Part shown: piece after piece, positions 25,566 through 37,500 of the stretch
Position numbering within the stretch: the stretch's first letter is position 1
Layout of the letters: each line of letters starts with the position of its first letter
Assembly: GCF_019059575.1 (NCBI RefSeq)
Contig: NW_024881965.1
Span: 434,001 to 498,000, forward strand
DNA length: 64,000 bases
Direction: 5' to 3'
Source: Amphibalanus amphitrite
Lineage: Eukaryota; Arthropoda; Thecostraca; Balanomorpha; Balanidae
Notes under the pieces: generated by a model
Databases searched by the model: none
What the model was told of the DNA's origin: nothing
Seen by the model: only the letters and a program-made list of their open reading frames with translations
Translations under genes and position numbers: made by a program

Positions 25566-28500
25566 CCCTCCCTCCCTCTCTCTCGCAATGAACACCAACT
25601 CCGAGACTGGATAGCTCTTTCTATATAGGTACTCTGAGTGTGCTGTCAGTATCTAGGTACACGATGTATCTGTTGCGGGCCAAGTGCGAAGGCTAGTCCA
25701 TTCGGGAATGGCCTAGTCCAAGTGCGATAACGCACTTGGACTAGGCCGTTTGCGAATGGACTAGTCCATGTGCGTTATTGCAGTTGGCCTAGGCCGTTTG
25801 CGAATGGACGGGCGTTTATGCTCCCAGTCCAAGTGCGAAGTCAGGCCAAGTGCGAAATATCCAGCAAAGTGACGTCAACTTGGCAAGTCAACTTCACATG
25901 TGCAAAGTCCCTGTGAAATGATGCGTGCAAAGTATTGGTAACTCAACCGGCGTCACTTAACCTGGCCTGGTGACCTGACCTTAGGTCATCTGGAGTCAGC
26001 ATTTTCACACAATGTGCGCAGAATATGGGAGAAAAGGTATACAAAATTTGGCTTTGCTGCGCGCCGCCGTTTTCTCGTGATCTGTGAGAAACCACAGGGG
26101 GGTTGAAAGCAACCCCCCCCCTGCAGTGCGCGTATTGTTAAATGCAATGCAACACAACAGTTTTTCGAACACTCACCGCACCGCACTCACCACACAAGCC
26201 GCACTGTCCCGGTACACCACACCAGAGCAGAATGAATTGAGCGCCACAAACTCGACCGAGGTCAGGTCGGGTCATCAGCGGGGAGGCCGGAGCACGGTAC
26301 TAATTAGAGTTGCAATGTTTCCCCCAAAGGCTGCTACCGGCACCGCCCCGCCCCACAAAAATTTTCTGGGATACCGGCATGCTACCACGCCCCAAGCAAA
26401 AACACCACCAAATTACCGGTATACTAAAAACCTGCATTGTTGATTCTAGCTTACCCCTACAAGAGATGCCACATTTTGGCAATTTCAGTAGGTACCCATC
26501 CCACCCAGCAGCCACTCTATCACAAAATGTATTTTGCAATGGCTAAGATTGTTGTTCTTACAATTTGATAGCCCTTAGTGTCCAAAGTTTGAATAATATG
26601 CTAATAATTTTTTTGTGCAAAACCAAAAATACCGGCATGCTACCGGCAAGACATGCCAGATACCACGAAAAAACCTGCGGTAGTGAAAAATTACCGGCAT
26701 GCCGGTAGTGCGGTAGGGAAACTTTGCAACTCTAGTACTAATGGCCTCCGCACACCACGCGACTCTCCGCTGTTCGAAAGTCACGGGGATATTTGACCTC
26801 CCCAGATCCAGATCGGTGGCCGAAGCCTGGCCAGCGGCAACACGTTGCTGTAATTTCCGCGTTGTGCAGGGTTCAGCGGAAAGTCGCATCCCGAATGGAC
26901 CAGGTGTGTGGAGACCTTAACCCAGAGTTGCGCCAGCTCGCAGATCTGCTCCGGAGAACAAACTAAACATATAGACGCAGTGGCGTCGCCACGGATTTTC
27001 GACTAGGGGATCTGGTCGGACGGTCATCAAAGTAATCCCCACCAATTACTGAAAACTCCTCGGATTAGACAATTTTATTTTGAGAATGCACCAAAATCGT
27101 TTTTAAAATATTTATTTTATTCTTGATCGATTTTCGTGGCCAAAAGTGTGTGTGTGGGGGGGGGGGGGGGGGGGAGGCGTCGGACCGGTATATTTTCAAG
27201 AATGTGTGTGTGTGTGTGGGGGGGGGGGCCGGACCCCTCCGACCCCCCCCCCCCCCGTCGGCGACGCCCCTGCATCAACCAGCGGTCCCCCATTCATTCG
27301 GAATCGTACCCCAATCCGAGGATCCATGCTTCCGGCGGCTAAGTGCAACGCCACAACCCGTCCGTTCGCAAACGGCCTAGGCCATTCGCGAATGGCCGGC
27401 CATTCGCAAACGGACTAGTCCGTTTGCGAACGGACCGCCATTCGCAAACGGCCTAGTCCATTCGCGAATGGACTAGTCCGTTCGCAAACGGACTAGCCTT
27501 CGCACTTGGCCCGTAACATCACTGAAAAATTTTTTTACTCACTTTTCTGAGTAATGACTGAGTTGCCATTTTGTCCAATGGTAAAACTCACTCTAAATCC
27601 GCGTACTCAGGTAAAACTCAGGGCGGAACGCAGGTAAAACTCGGGCAAAACTCATTGCAAGTGAGTAGCATGTGAGTAACAAAGTGAGTTGCCATTTTGT
27701 CCGATGGTAAAACTCAGATAAAACTCAGTAAGTACTCATGCGTAACTCATGTCCTACTCAGACAACTCAGGCCAAACTCAGGTATTAGTAAGTCATTACT
27801 CATGAAAAACTAGGAAGTAACTCACATGTAACTCAGCTGGTACTAATGTATAACTCAGGTGGTAGTACGGCCATAACTCAGTTGGAACTCATCGGTTATT
27901 CAGTGAAAACTAGGGCTGTACTCAGACCGTACTCACGTCGATAACTCATACGATACTCGGGTGTTACTCAGGCGCCGCCTGAAACGGCTGATCTGATTCG
28001 TTTTATATTGGCTCAAGCCAATGCATAGGCTCGCCGCCCATGATAACAGCTGCCGCATCAGCATTATGCAATATGCATGCATGATGCTGATACAACAGCC
28101 ACTACCAGGCACCTAGTCTATATATTGGGATTGGCCAATATATAACGAATCATTGCCCAAAACCAGCATACATATCTGTATTATACCATGCCCGACCAAC
28201 GTCTAGTCTTGCACTATTCGCCCCAGCCCTTACAAGAAATACATGTTTGTAGAAACGGTCGCATTGCGCTGTATTTCAATTCTGACACACGCCAAACTGC
28301 GTCGGGGGGGGGGGGGATCGACTCCACGTCAGCTCAGCTTCACTCTTTGCCAGCTTCTCGACCTCAGTCTTCGCGGCTACAGGTGGCTGGCGCTCAGAAT
28401 TGAATGGTGTGTGGAGCACATGGATACACACAAACCACAGCGTGTTTCGCACTTTGTGCGCCGTTTTGTTGACTGAGCACAAAGTGCGCCGTCGCCCACA

Positions 28501-31500
28501 GCAAAAACTCCCTTCCAAACCATGGATCCCCACAAGACTTCCGTTCGCTCCACGATGAGGCGGCACCGTTCGTTTTCTTCGGACTTGTTATGATAGGGGT
28601 GATCCAAATTTTCGTCACCCGTGTACGCCACCACTGACGCCTTCTCCGCCAAGATGCAGAGGAGGCTCAATGGGCCGTTCCCTGAAAACACAATAAAAAA
28701 GTCAGATTTTCTTTTGCCAGTAAGAGAAACGGAAGTTATAGGGCATGCAAGGTGATTGAAATATCAAAAGTTATCAACTTACTTCAGCTCAAAATTAATG
28801 TTAAACCGCGCCGTGCTGGTGCTCTGAGTTTACCGTGATGTACTCGGGGGAGGGGGTCGTCTTCACGTCCGCTCTTCTAACTCGGCTGTTGGGGTTGGGC
28901 CACGTAGCGACACGCCGTAAGCGGCTTTCGAAAAAGCATTAAAGATATTTAAGGAAATACTTGGGTAATTTTAAGGTCAAGTCAAGTGCCAGGTCACCAG
29001 AGGTCAGGAAAGGCCAAATTTTGCTTATTTCAATATTTTCGAAAAACTGGTGCTTAACTCGGAACCAAAAGAGCTGCCCGCGGAAAAATGCAGTCAAAAG
29101 CCCTTTCGACTTTTTTTTTTGCTGGCGTTTGATCTCAGATTTGACCTCAGGTCAACAATTAACCCTCGCCCGTAAACGGCAATCTGCCACCTTCGCCCAT
29201 GCAGGGGGGGGGGGGGTTGGTGCGACCCCCTCCTTGGCGTTTGAAAACGGAGCGTCGTAGAGCTTAGCGGAAAAGACCAACGGATTGCTCTCGCCGAGAT
29301 CTCGCGATTGGTGGTATATTTTTTGGTCCTAGGTCAACATTTGACCTACTTTTGACCGGTCAAAGGTCAAATTTTCGGAAAAATAGACTTTTTCAACTTT
29401 CCGCGGCGGTTGCGGCAAAACGGTGGGAGATATCGACTTGAAACCTTCACTATCGTGTTCCTTGATCAATTTTCTATCGTTTGGTATGTATTTCGTTTCC
29501 CTAGCTCTAAAAATGGCGCGTTGGGAGCGCCGGAAGTCGGCAAGGTCACAGTCGGCGGCAGAAATTCGAAAAATCAAAATTTAAATTTTTGAAATCTGAT
29601 TGTATTTTTGGATTTGGAAGGTCCATTTGCTCCCTATAGAAGCTAATATTGCTGCATATTCCCATTGAGGTGACAAGAATTAGCAAAATAGTGGTTCGGG
29701 CGCTTTTCAAAAATAGTACCGGACGCTGTTCCTCTTGTGACGTCATAGCTCCGTGACCTGACCTGACCCGGTCAAGTTTCTTATACCATATGATAGCCAA
29801 TACTTGCCCCAACATGCATGGGAAGTTTCATCACGATCCATCAACCGATGTCCGTACCACCGGCAGGAAACCTCGGGCGTTGGCACTCAGTTTGTGAAAA
29901 TCCGGCCGGAGGCTGTTCCCTTTGTGACGTCATAACTCCGTGACCTGACATGACCCGGTCAAATTTTTTTTTATCAAAAGATGCGCAAGGTTTGCCCCAT
30001 AAGGTACCCAAAATTTGGCGGCGCTGCGCGCCGCCGTTTTTGCACTATTTCCGAAAAACCTCAGGGGTTGCACCAACCCCCCCCCCTACATGGGCGAGGG
30101 TTAAGCCTCCAGGGAGCAAAAACTCTAAAAAAGCCGTTTTTACCAAAATGTTTTCTGTAATACTTTCCACTCAAGAGTCACGACATTTATTTTGCCGTTA
30201 GCATAGTGTTCCTCTCGTCGGGACGAATGAACTATAATTAGACCTTGAAAGGCCATATTTAAAACTTGACCTTAGGTTGACCTGACCAGGTCATGTTGCA
30301 TATCAGTCGATCCAAACCGTCAAGCTGAACACATATGAGGTGTTTTATTGCACTAGCAAATATATTTTATACATGCCGTAAGGTTGATACTTGAGACATG
30401 GTGATGGGACAGTATCAAAAACGCTATACAATGAAATCCGTTCGATATTTTTTTGACATTTTACCTCAAACTGGTGTGAAATCGAGCGGTGAATTCCCTG
30501 AGCGAAAATGACAAAAATATCGAACGGTTTCCATGGCACGTTGCGAACGGTGCGATCGTCAGCGACCATTGAAATTGTTCCGATGTTAAGTCATTTGACG
30601 TGACCTGACCTTGAACGACCTGGGTCTAAAATTTCTTCATATGCAGAAACAAATGTATGAGCAGGTGTGCCGAAAATGGTGGCGCTGCGCGCCGCCGTTC
30701 TTAGATATTCGCGAAAAACCTGAGGGGGCGGGGTGGGGGGCGTAAAACGCCACCCCGCACAGCGCGGGTCAAGGTCGGATGGTCACCTTAACAGTCGGGT
30801 TTTAGTCTCGCAAAACACTTCCATGGGCGTCCAATATTAAAATCAGCTTGAAACAATCACATAAAATGTGTTATACTTAACAGTAATGGAAATAATTATG
30901 TCACGTCCAAACGCGTCTCGCCGCGGTATCTAATAATCTAATATGTAAGGAAGGTTGAAAATGCTCGCTGAAATCGAATAGTGTACGAAAATATGTGTGT
31001 AGGCATTAAAAAAAAAAACAGTCGGAAAAAATAATAACAGCGGAAAAATAATAAGCACAAACGAGACAAAAGAATCTTAAACGGTTCAGCGAGCGGAATT
31101 AAGACCATGGGCTCCACCACCGGGGGGGGGGGGGGAAGGGTACGGGGGACGTGTCCCCCAATATTTTACATTTTTAACATTGTGCCTATGGATGCTGCAT
31201 GGAAAGAATCGACTTCAAACAACCTTCGCCCCCCCCCCCCAAAAAAAAAACATCGGGTCGTGACGGAGTTCTTGTTTAAAGAAGTAAAAAGGGTCAAATG
31301 AACGTTCTTTTAGGATAAGGACAACATTATCCCACAAACATGTTTTTTTTAACCCTCGCATGTGTAGGGGGGGGGGGTCGGATTGACCCCCTTTCCCCAT
31401 GGTTTTTCGCGAATAACTCGCGTAAAAAGCGGCTGATCGCGACGAAACTTTCAGTACCATCGCATTGATCAATTTTACACCTACCCTGAAACTTTCATGA

Positions 31501-34500
31501 CCCTGACCCAAATGACCTTTGACCTGTGACCTCTTTTCCGAGACCATGTTTGGCCGGAATCGCGATTCGGCGTACGTCGGCTCGCATTAGCCGCGCGTTT
31601 GCAAGCTTGTCGTGGTTTCAAACGTTCAAACATGTGATTTGATGTTACTCCCATGCATTAGGGTGGGTGTCAAGGTCACCTGAAGGTCAGGTCAGGTCAT
31701 TGACCTTTGGTGACCTCGGGTGACCTCGGTTCACTTTTTCGAGTTTTACATGTTTCTAGGCTAGTTTTTTGGAGCTGAATTCGAATTTAACACTCCATTT
31801 GAACATTTACGAAGTAGTTTTGGTGCCTTCGTAACATGTTACGAAGCTGTCAGAGGCGGTTGACACGTACTACGAATACCCGTCACGACGCCTACTGATT
31901 GACGTGACCTGACCTGACCCGACCTGGTCTAAATGCTTAAAGACATCATCTGTGATCAAAACTAACACGATATTCGTGATCAGTACCCCGAAAAACCCCT
32001 TAGCAGCCACACTTTACGACTTTCTAATAGGTCCCGATTTTCCCGACTTTGGGTCATTGACCTGACCTGGAAGGTCAACCAATGACCTAGGACCTTAAAA
32101 TTGGGTATCATCGGCTTCCTCTCGTCACGGGCAACACGCTCGTTCTTTCCGCGAAGCTCTAGCTCGATCAGGGGCCAAACGGCAAGGGGGGTCCAACCGA
32201 CCCCCCCCCCCCCACACACACACATTAGAAGCTGGAAAACGCCGCACACATGCAAGGGTTAAATTTAAATATAACATAACTCACCTCTTCTTTTTCGAAC
32301 TATGCCGGGTAGGTATCCCTCAGTTTCTCGATCGATCTGCTCCGCCGTTCACGGTTGGCACCGACCTCCTGACGCCGGCGGGGAATGTCTGCTGGTCCAT
32401 CCGTTCACCTCCCTGTTCTCCGCGGCGCATGCGATTGATAAAAGCTTCATCGACAATCACCGAGCTCTTCACAGATAACTTACCCGTCCCATCCTTCGCT
32501 GCACGCCTTCCCCGCTCCTGCACTCTCCCGCACAATTTCACAATAGCCTCAACAATTCAACGTGAACTACGCGAGTCACCGCGCCACAACGGACTGAAGC
32601 GCGCGCCGCGGTTTTCGAACGCAACGGCTATAATACTCATCACGCGAACTCACGCATCACGCAGGAAACTCACCCTGCCGCGCATGCGCGCATCTTCAAG
32701 CCGGGGGTACCTCACGCACAACTGCACGTGAATTCGCGAGAACTCATGCATTGCGCAGGAAACTAGATTTGCCCAAGCAAAACTCATTTCCGACTCAGTT
32801 CGAATTCACGAAACTAAGCACTCAGAACTCACGCATAACGAAGTCACCCTGGTGATGTGAGTTAGATCAGCCAATAAGTGAGCACCACTATCGTATTCAC
32901 TGAGTTTCTTCATGAGTTATTACTGAGAAATGGCTGGCCTGAGTAAAATTTTTTTTCAGTGATATCTAATCGGGTTCACAAATATCCGACTATTGCCGCA
33001 GAACCATATGAGGGTTGTGAATGAAATTCGTAGAACAATAAAAAGACGGCGTAGGCATGTGCAGTGTGCACTTGTGCAGTGTGTACAGTGTATCGTTAGT
33101 CGATACATATGCACTTATGCAGGTGCATCAGCGGCATCCAGGACCAGGTGCGACCTTTCCGATGGCCATTCACAAATGGCGTGGGAGTCACAGGCCCCCT
33201 TTATTTGGTCCACGTGCCGGTAATGGTGCCGCTACCCGGTAGACCGGGGTAATTATCGACACATTCCGGCCGGACGTCTGGAGCGTCAGCCGCTCGGTGT
33301 TGTCCCCCGCCGTCTGTGTGTCTGTGTGTTTCGTGGAAGCTGATGACGCCGCCGTGTTCCGTTCCAGGAGGGGCGGCCTGATGATGAATGACGTCATTGG
33401 TATCGTGGGCGCCGCGTTCATGGGCTTCAGCAGCATGGCCGACTCGTACGAGCTGCTGATCGTCGGCCGGCTCGTCATCGGCTACAACTGCGGTCAGTGC
33501 GGGGTGCAGAGCCGTGCGACCCGGCCCGTCCCGCCTCATTCCCACAACGCCTCTGCCCTTTCTTGTCCCGCCCCCGCCCCGCCTAATTTATTGCACGGCA
33601 ATACATAATGAAACGAAATTTTAATTCGACGAGTCTTCAGAAATTGGGGATTTTATCGAAGCATGATTCCACATCCGGTAGGGTCCTACAGCGCCTTCCT
33701 GGATCCGCCAATATTCATTCGAGCCTTCATGTCCGCACCAGGCAGCAGTGGTTGCTGGATGTCACCCACACTGCGACGGCCGTCGGCCACACTGTGGCGG
33801 CCGATTACCCTACCCAATACCCAGCGCTCTAAATAGAGATTCAATATTGGCGACTGGAACTCTGGGGCGTCGCTCGAGGCATGATAATGTCAACCAGTTG
33901 ATGCAGATACGATTTAATCATCAGTAGACGCTTTTATCTGTTGTTGTTTCAGATAGGCATGGAATAAAGCGGCATCCAATCTTTTTCTAAAGAAGAAGAA
34001 AAAACATTGTTTTCGATATTTGCTATCACTTCGTCTAGCAGCCAGGGCCATTACAAAAATAATAGCCTAAGTTGGCTCAACAAAGCATTCAGTCATCTGT
34101 GGCTGAGAGCTGAGCTGAACACTGGCTCAGTTGATCTGAGGCCAAAGTCGATTACCTGGTATCGACATCTGCTTTCAACTAATTGGATTCGTAAATTCGG
34201 GTGAACTTTGAGGAGGACAACTCTGCATTCCCCACAGTTACATGTTTCAGATGACTTCTTGCGAACCAAAGCATACACTTTGTTTTCACTCGGTTTGCAG
34301 AAAGTCCACATATTAGAAACCTAATCTCATTTAACTTTCTCAATTCGCTTGATAAGTCAATCTGAACTTATGTTTGAATCTGATTCAGATTGCATTGACT
34401 TCAACTCCTTTGCGTGGTCTGGAATGACTTTGTGTGGAGCTTCTATGATGTCGCAGTTCCAATCCAGTTCAACTTGTCCAGAGTCCGCCGTATTATCGCC

Positions 34501-37500
34501 AGTCGCTAGCCTGGCGTATTGTGTGCGTCCCTCTCCCGTTCAGCCCAGCATAAGCTGTGTTTACGGCTTATGCTATCATTCCCTTTCGGCGATGCAGTGC
34601 TGCGAGCGCCGTTATTGCCGTTCCGTACCACCATCACCTAAAAATGTAGTCGTGCTATGCAATGTGAGGTAACTCGTAACTGAGCTGTGATAATTGTTGT
34701 GTTGCCTTCAAAACGCCGGCTTCAAAACGGACCGGTGAAAGAGGTCCGTCTAGTCCTAATTGGCCTTGACACTCGTCCGTCTGTCGCCACAGGCATGAGC
34801 TCGGCCCTGGTGCCGATGTATGTGTCGGAGATAGCTCCTGTGAACCTGCGGGGCGGTGTCGGTATCGTCAACCAGCTGGCAGTGACCATTGGCATGCTGC
34901 TCTCACAGGTGGGTCCGAGATCAGAGTGGCAGGGTTACGGAGGGACAGGGAGGGGTCACAGGTCACCGAGGGGCAGGGGGGGGGGGTCACCGAGGGGCAG
35001 GGAGGTCACCGAGGGGCAGTCAGTCACCGAGCGGCGGAGACCGGGTGACAGGTCGGGACGGGAGTGACAGGGACGGGTCGGTGAGTAGAAGAGGCGGGAT
35101 ACCGCGTGGGAGCGAGGGATCGAGGGTTCACCAAGGGCCAGGGCTGGGTCACCGAGTGGCAGGGACGGGATGGGATCACCAGTCAGTAGATAATTCATGC
35201 CTCGCTGATGGTGTCGATACTGGTTCGCCACGGTTACTGACGGTGTGCGTGTCTGTTGCAGATTCTGGGCCTTGGTCAGCTGCTGGGCACCGATGACGGC
35301 TGGCCCCTGCTGCTTGGTGAGTGCCCTCCGTCTGCTATTTGAGTGTATTGTGTCTGCAACTCCCCTCTATGCTGCTTGGTGAGCGTCCTGTGTCTCACAC
35401 CCCCTCCCTCTGCTGGTAGGTGAATGGTGAGCCTAGCCCTCGCTCTAACCTCGGGAGCCTGTGTCGTTCGTGGTCGGCGGAATCAGTAGCGACTTTCATG
35501 TCTGTCGTTCCAGCTAACGTGTCTGACATCTGCCATTTACGGTGTCAGGTGTCTGTCCCATTTAACTGTGGTTCGCTTATTTCCAGGAGCTCCGATTTCA
35601 TGTGAAAGTGTTAACTAAATTGGGAGGGCCAAAATGGGCTATTGATTTTCCCTTGTTAGGGAATTACCAGGAGCTATGTTAAATATTCTTTTCTTATTGC
35701 GTACAAAAGAACCAGCACAATGCTGGTTCTTTAATTTTTACCGCTTGAATGTATGTACAGCTCTGACTCCTCGGCTTTTCTGGTTATTTCCGTAATTACG
35801 AGAAGCCAAAACAGACAAGTCATCCTGACGGATTATTAGAAGGTTACGTTAAAAACGTGTCTTCTGTATCTGTTAGATTTAACTAATAGTTAAACACCTT
35901 AGCAACCGCATTTCATTTGACAGCTGCACGATTGGATGCAACATTTATCGTCAAACAATCGACAGCCAGCCAGCCAATTGTCGTCACTGGCTGTAGAGTG
36001 ATAGATTTTCTGTCTGGGCCCCTGCACTCATCTTTTCATTGTAGCTGGGAACCTGTCCAATATCTTTCCTCTGAGCTGCGCCAATACGAGCCGAGGCCCA
36101 TGAAATGCCCGCCTGTGCCGAGCCACGAGTCCGGAGCTTTCGTCGGGCTCGAATTGCAGGCTGTGCCGTGACTGGCGGCCGGCCGGTGCCACGTGGGGTG
36201 GGCGGGCTGCCAGGCCGGCCGGCAGCGGTCGTCGGGTCGGGGAGGGGTGGGGTCCTTCCTCCGCCCCCGCACGACGGTCCGATTCGGGAGCACCCGGTAC
36301 GTGAGCAGTCTCTAATGACAGCGGCTGACGACTCCGTATGCCGGTCACGTGTCCTCAGGCAGACAGTGGAGGCGAGAGTCTCTGTCTGACCGTGTCTGGG
36401 TGTTATCGGGACACCTCTGAATGAGCTGATGTGACCCCTGACTTTTGAGACCCATGTACTAACCGTGAGCAGTTCGTCGATCAACTCTTCATAGTGAATG
36501 CGCGATGTTATTCCTCTGTTGGTTCGTTGACTCCCACTCAGTTGGTATGTTACTGATGTGTTCGGTCGGTGGCCGGGTCGCTGTCTGTTTGTTTCTCTCT
36601 CTGTGGGACAGTAATTGGCCCGTATCTGCACCGTATCAGCGATACCCAACAAGTGTCCGGTCACGGACGTCTTTCGTGTATGAATAATTCACCGGTCCCT
36701 CCGACCACCGTCTGCTCATAGTCCACCGGAACGCCTGGTCTGCGACCGTTGGAGGCTCTCTGTAATCAAGGCACGCCCGGCCGACGGCGGAATATTACCG
36801 CGCAGTGTCGGCCGTCCCCTCTCACACCCGCCCCCGCCCCCCGCCCGGCAGCCCAATATTACCCGCTGCGGCCGCCGCCCTTTGACGCCTCGGCTGGCGG
36901 TGGCCGCCGCTCTCCCCAGGCCTCCCCCGATAGCATTGTTTGATCCGGGTCTGATCCACTTCACCGCCGCCCGCAGTAGCCAAATGGACCAACTTTTAAA
37001 TGAGAATGCAAATCAGCCTGCCCGACTGGAAGTGTGCCATCGCCCATCAGTATAAGGCATTCTTTCTCTGAAACGATCGCTATGATGGATTCTACTATCT
37101 TCAGTTGAGTATCAGAGTCTTCGGTTCTTATTTGACAAGTCCAAGTTTCTTCTCCAGTTTGGATTGACTGAACGTAAAAAGCTGATAGGTTTGTGAAGTT
37201 ATCTTTTTTCTTGAATGCTGCGACAGGGTGTTTCAATTCTAGGTTGTTCTGATTTCTTGAGTGATCTACATATCCATATTTAATACCCATATTTTATACC
37301 CGCATACAATATCCTTGACATTCATTATTCTATTCATGTGATGCTTTCGCGTATGAAATTCCTCATCGTTATTTTTTTACCCCCGGCCAGCTGTTATAGC
37401 GTGTGTCCCGGCCACTCTCTGTGAGTAGTAAGCACACATCACCCCGTATCCCGTGTCCGGCTGGTCTGTGTACACATATGGTCCGTATCCGGACTACCGG

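Larger units (their letters stand above)
27520..32961. mobile_element. Large composite element with CACTGAAAAA ends (possibly CACTA-type)
   Basis: CACTGAAAAATTTTTTTACT at 27520 faces AGTAAAATTTTTTTTCAGTG ending 32961. Many AACTCA phrases fill the first 450 bp and the last 400 bp, like the subterminal repeats of CACTA/EnSpm elements. The flanking dinucleotide AT on both sides is compatible with a 2-bp duplication. It contains family A, B and C elements and no recognisable transposase. Family assignment is an inference from the termini. Confidence 0.5.
20358..33367 (+). other. Glut1 intron 3
   Basis: 13-kb intron, the main transposon sink: GGTCAC minisatellite, mariner-like element, polypyrimidine tract, the GGGCCAAGTGCG element and the CACTG composite lie one after another. 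20760-21750 shows no feature I recognise. Confidence 0.85.

Noticed and set aside
24959-25628. Overlapping 150-214-codon frames rich in Ser/Leu/Pro or Arg/Glu
   Set aside because: Open only because the DNA is a CT repeat without stops; all frames are equally open.
27123-27418. Gly/Pro-rich frames around G-runs and C-runs
   Set aside because: Low-complexity G/C tracts inside a transposon.
35984-36664. 226-codon open frame on minus within intron 6
   Set aside because: GC-rich stretch with overlapping frames on both strands; Arg/Pro-rich, no domain.
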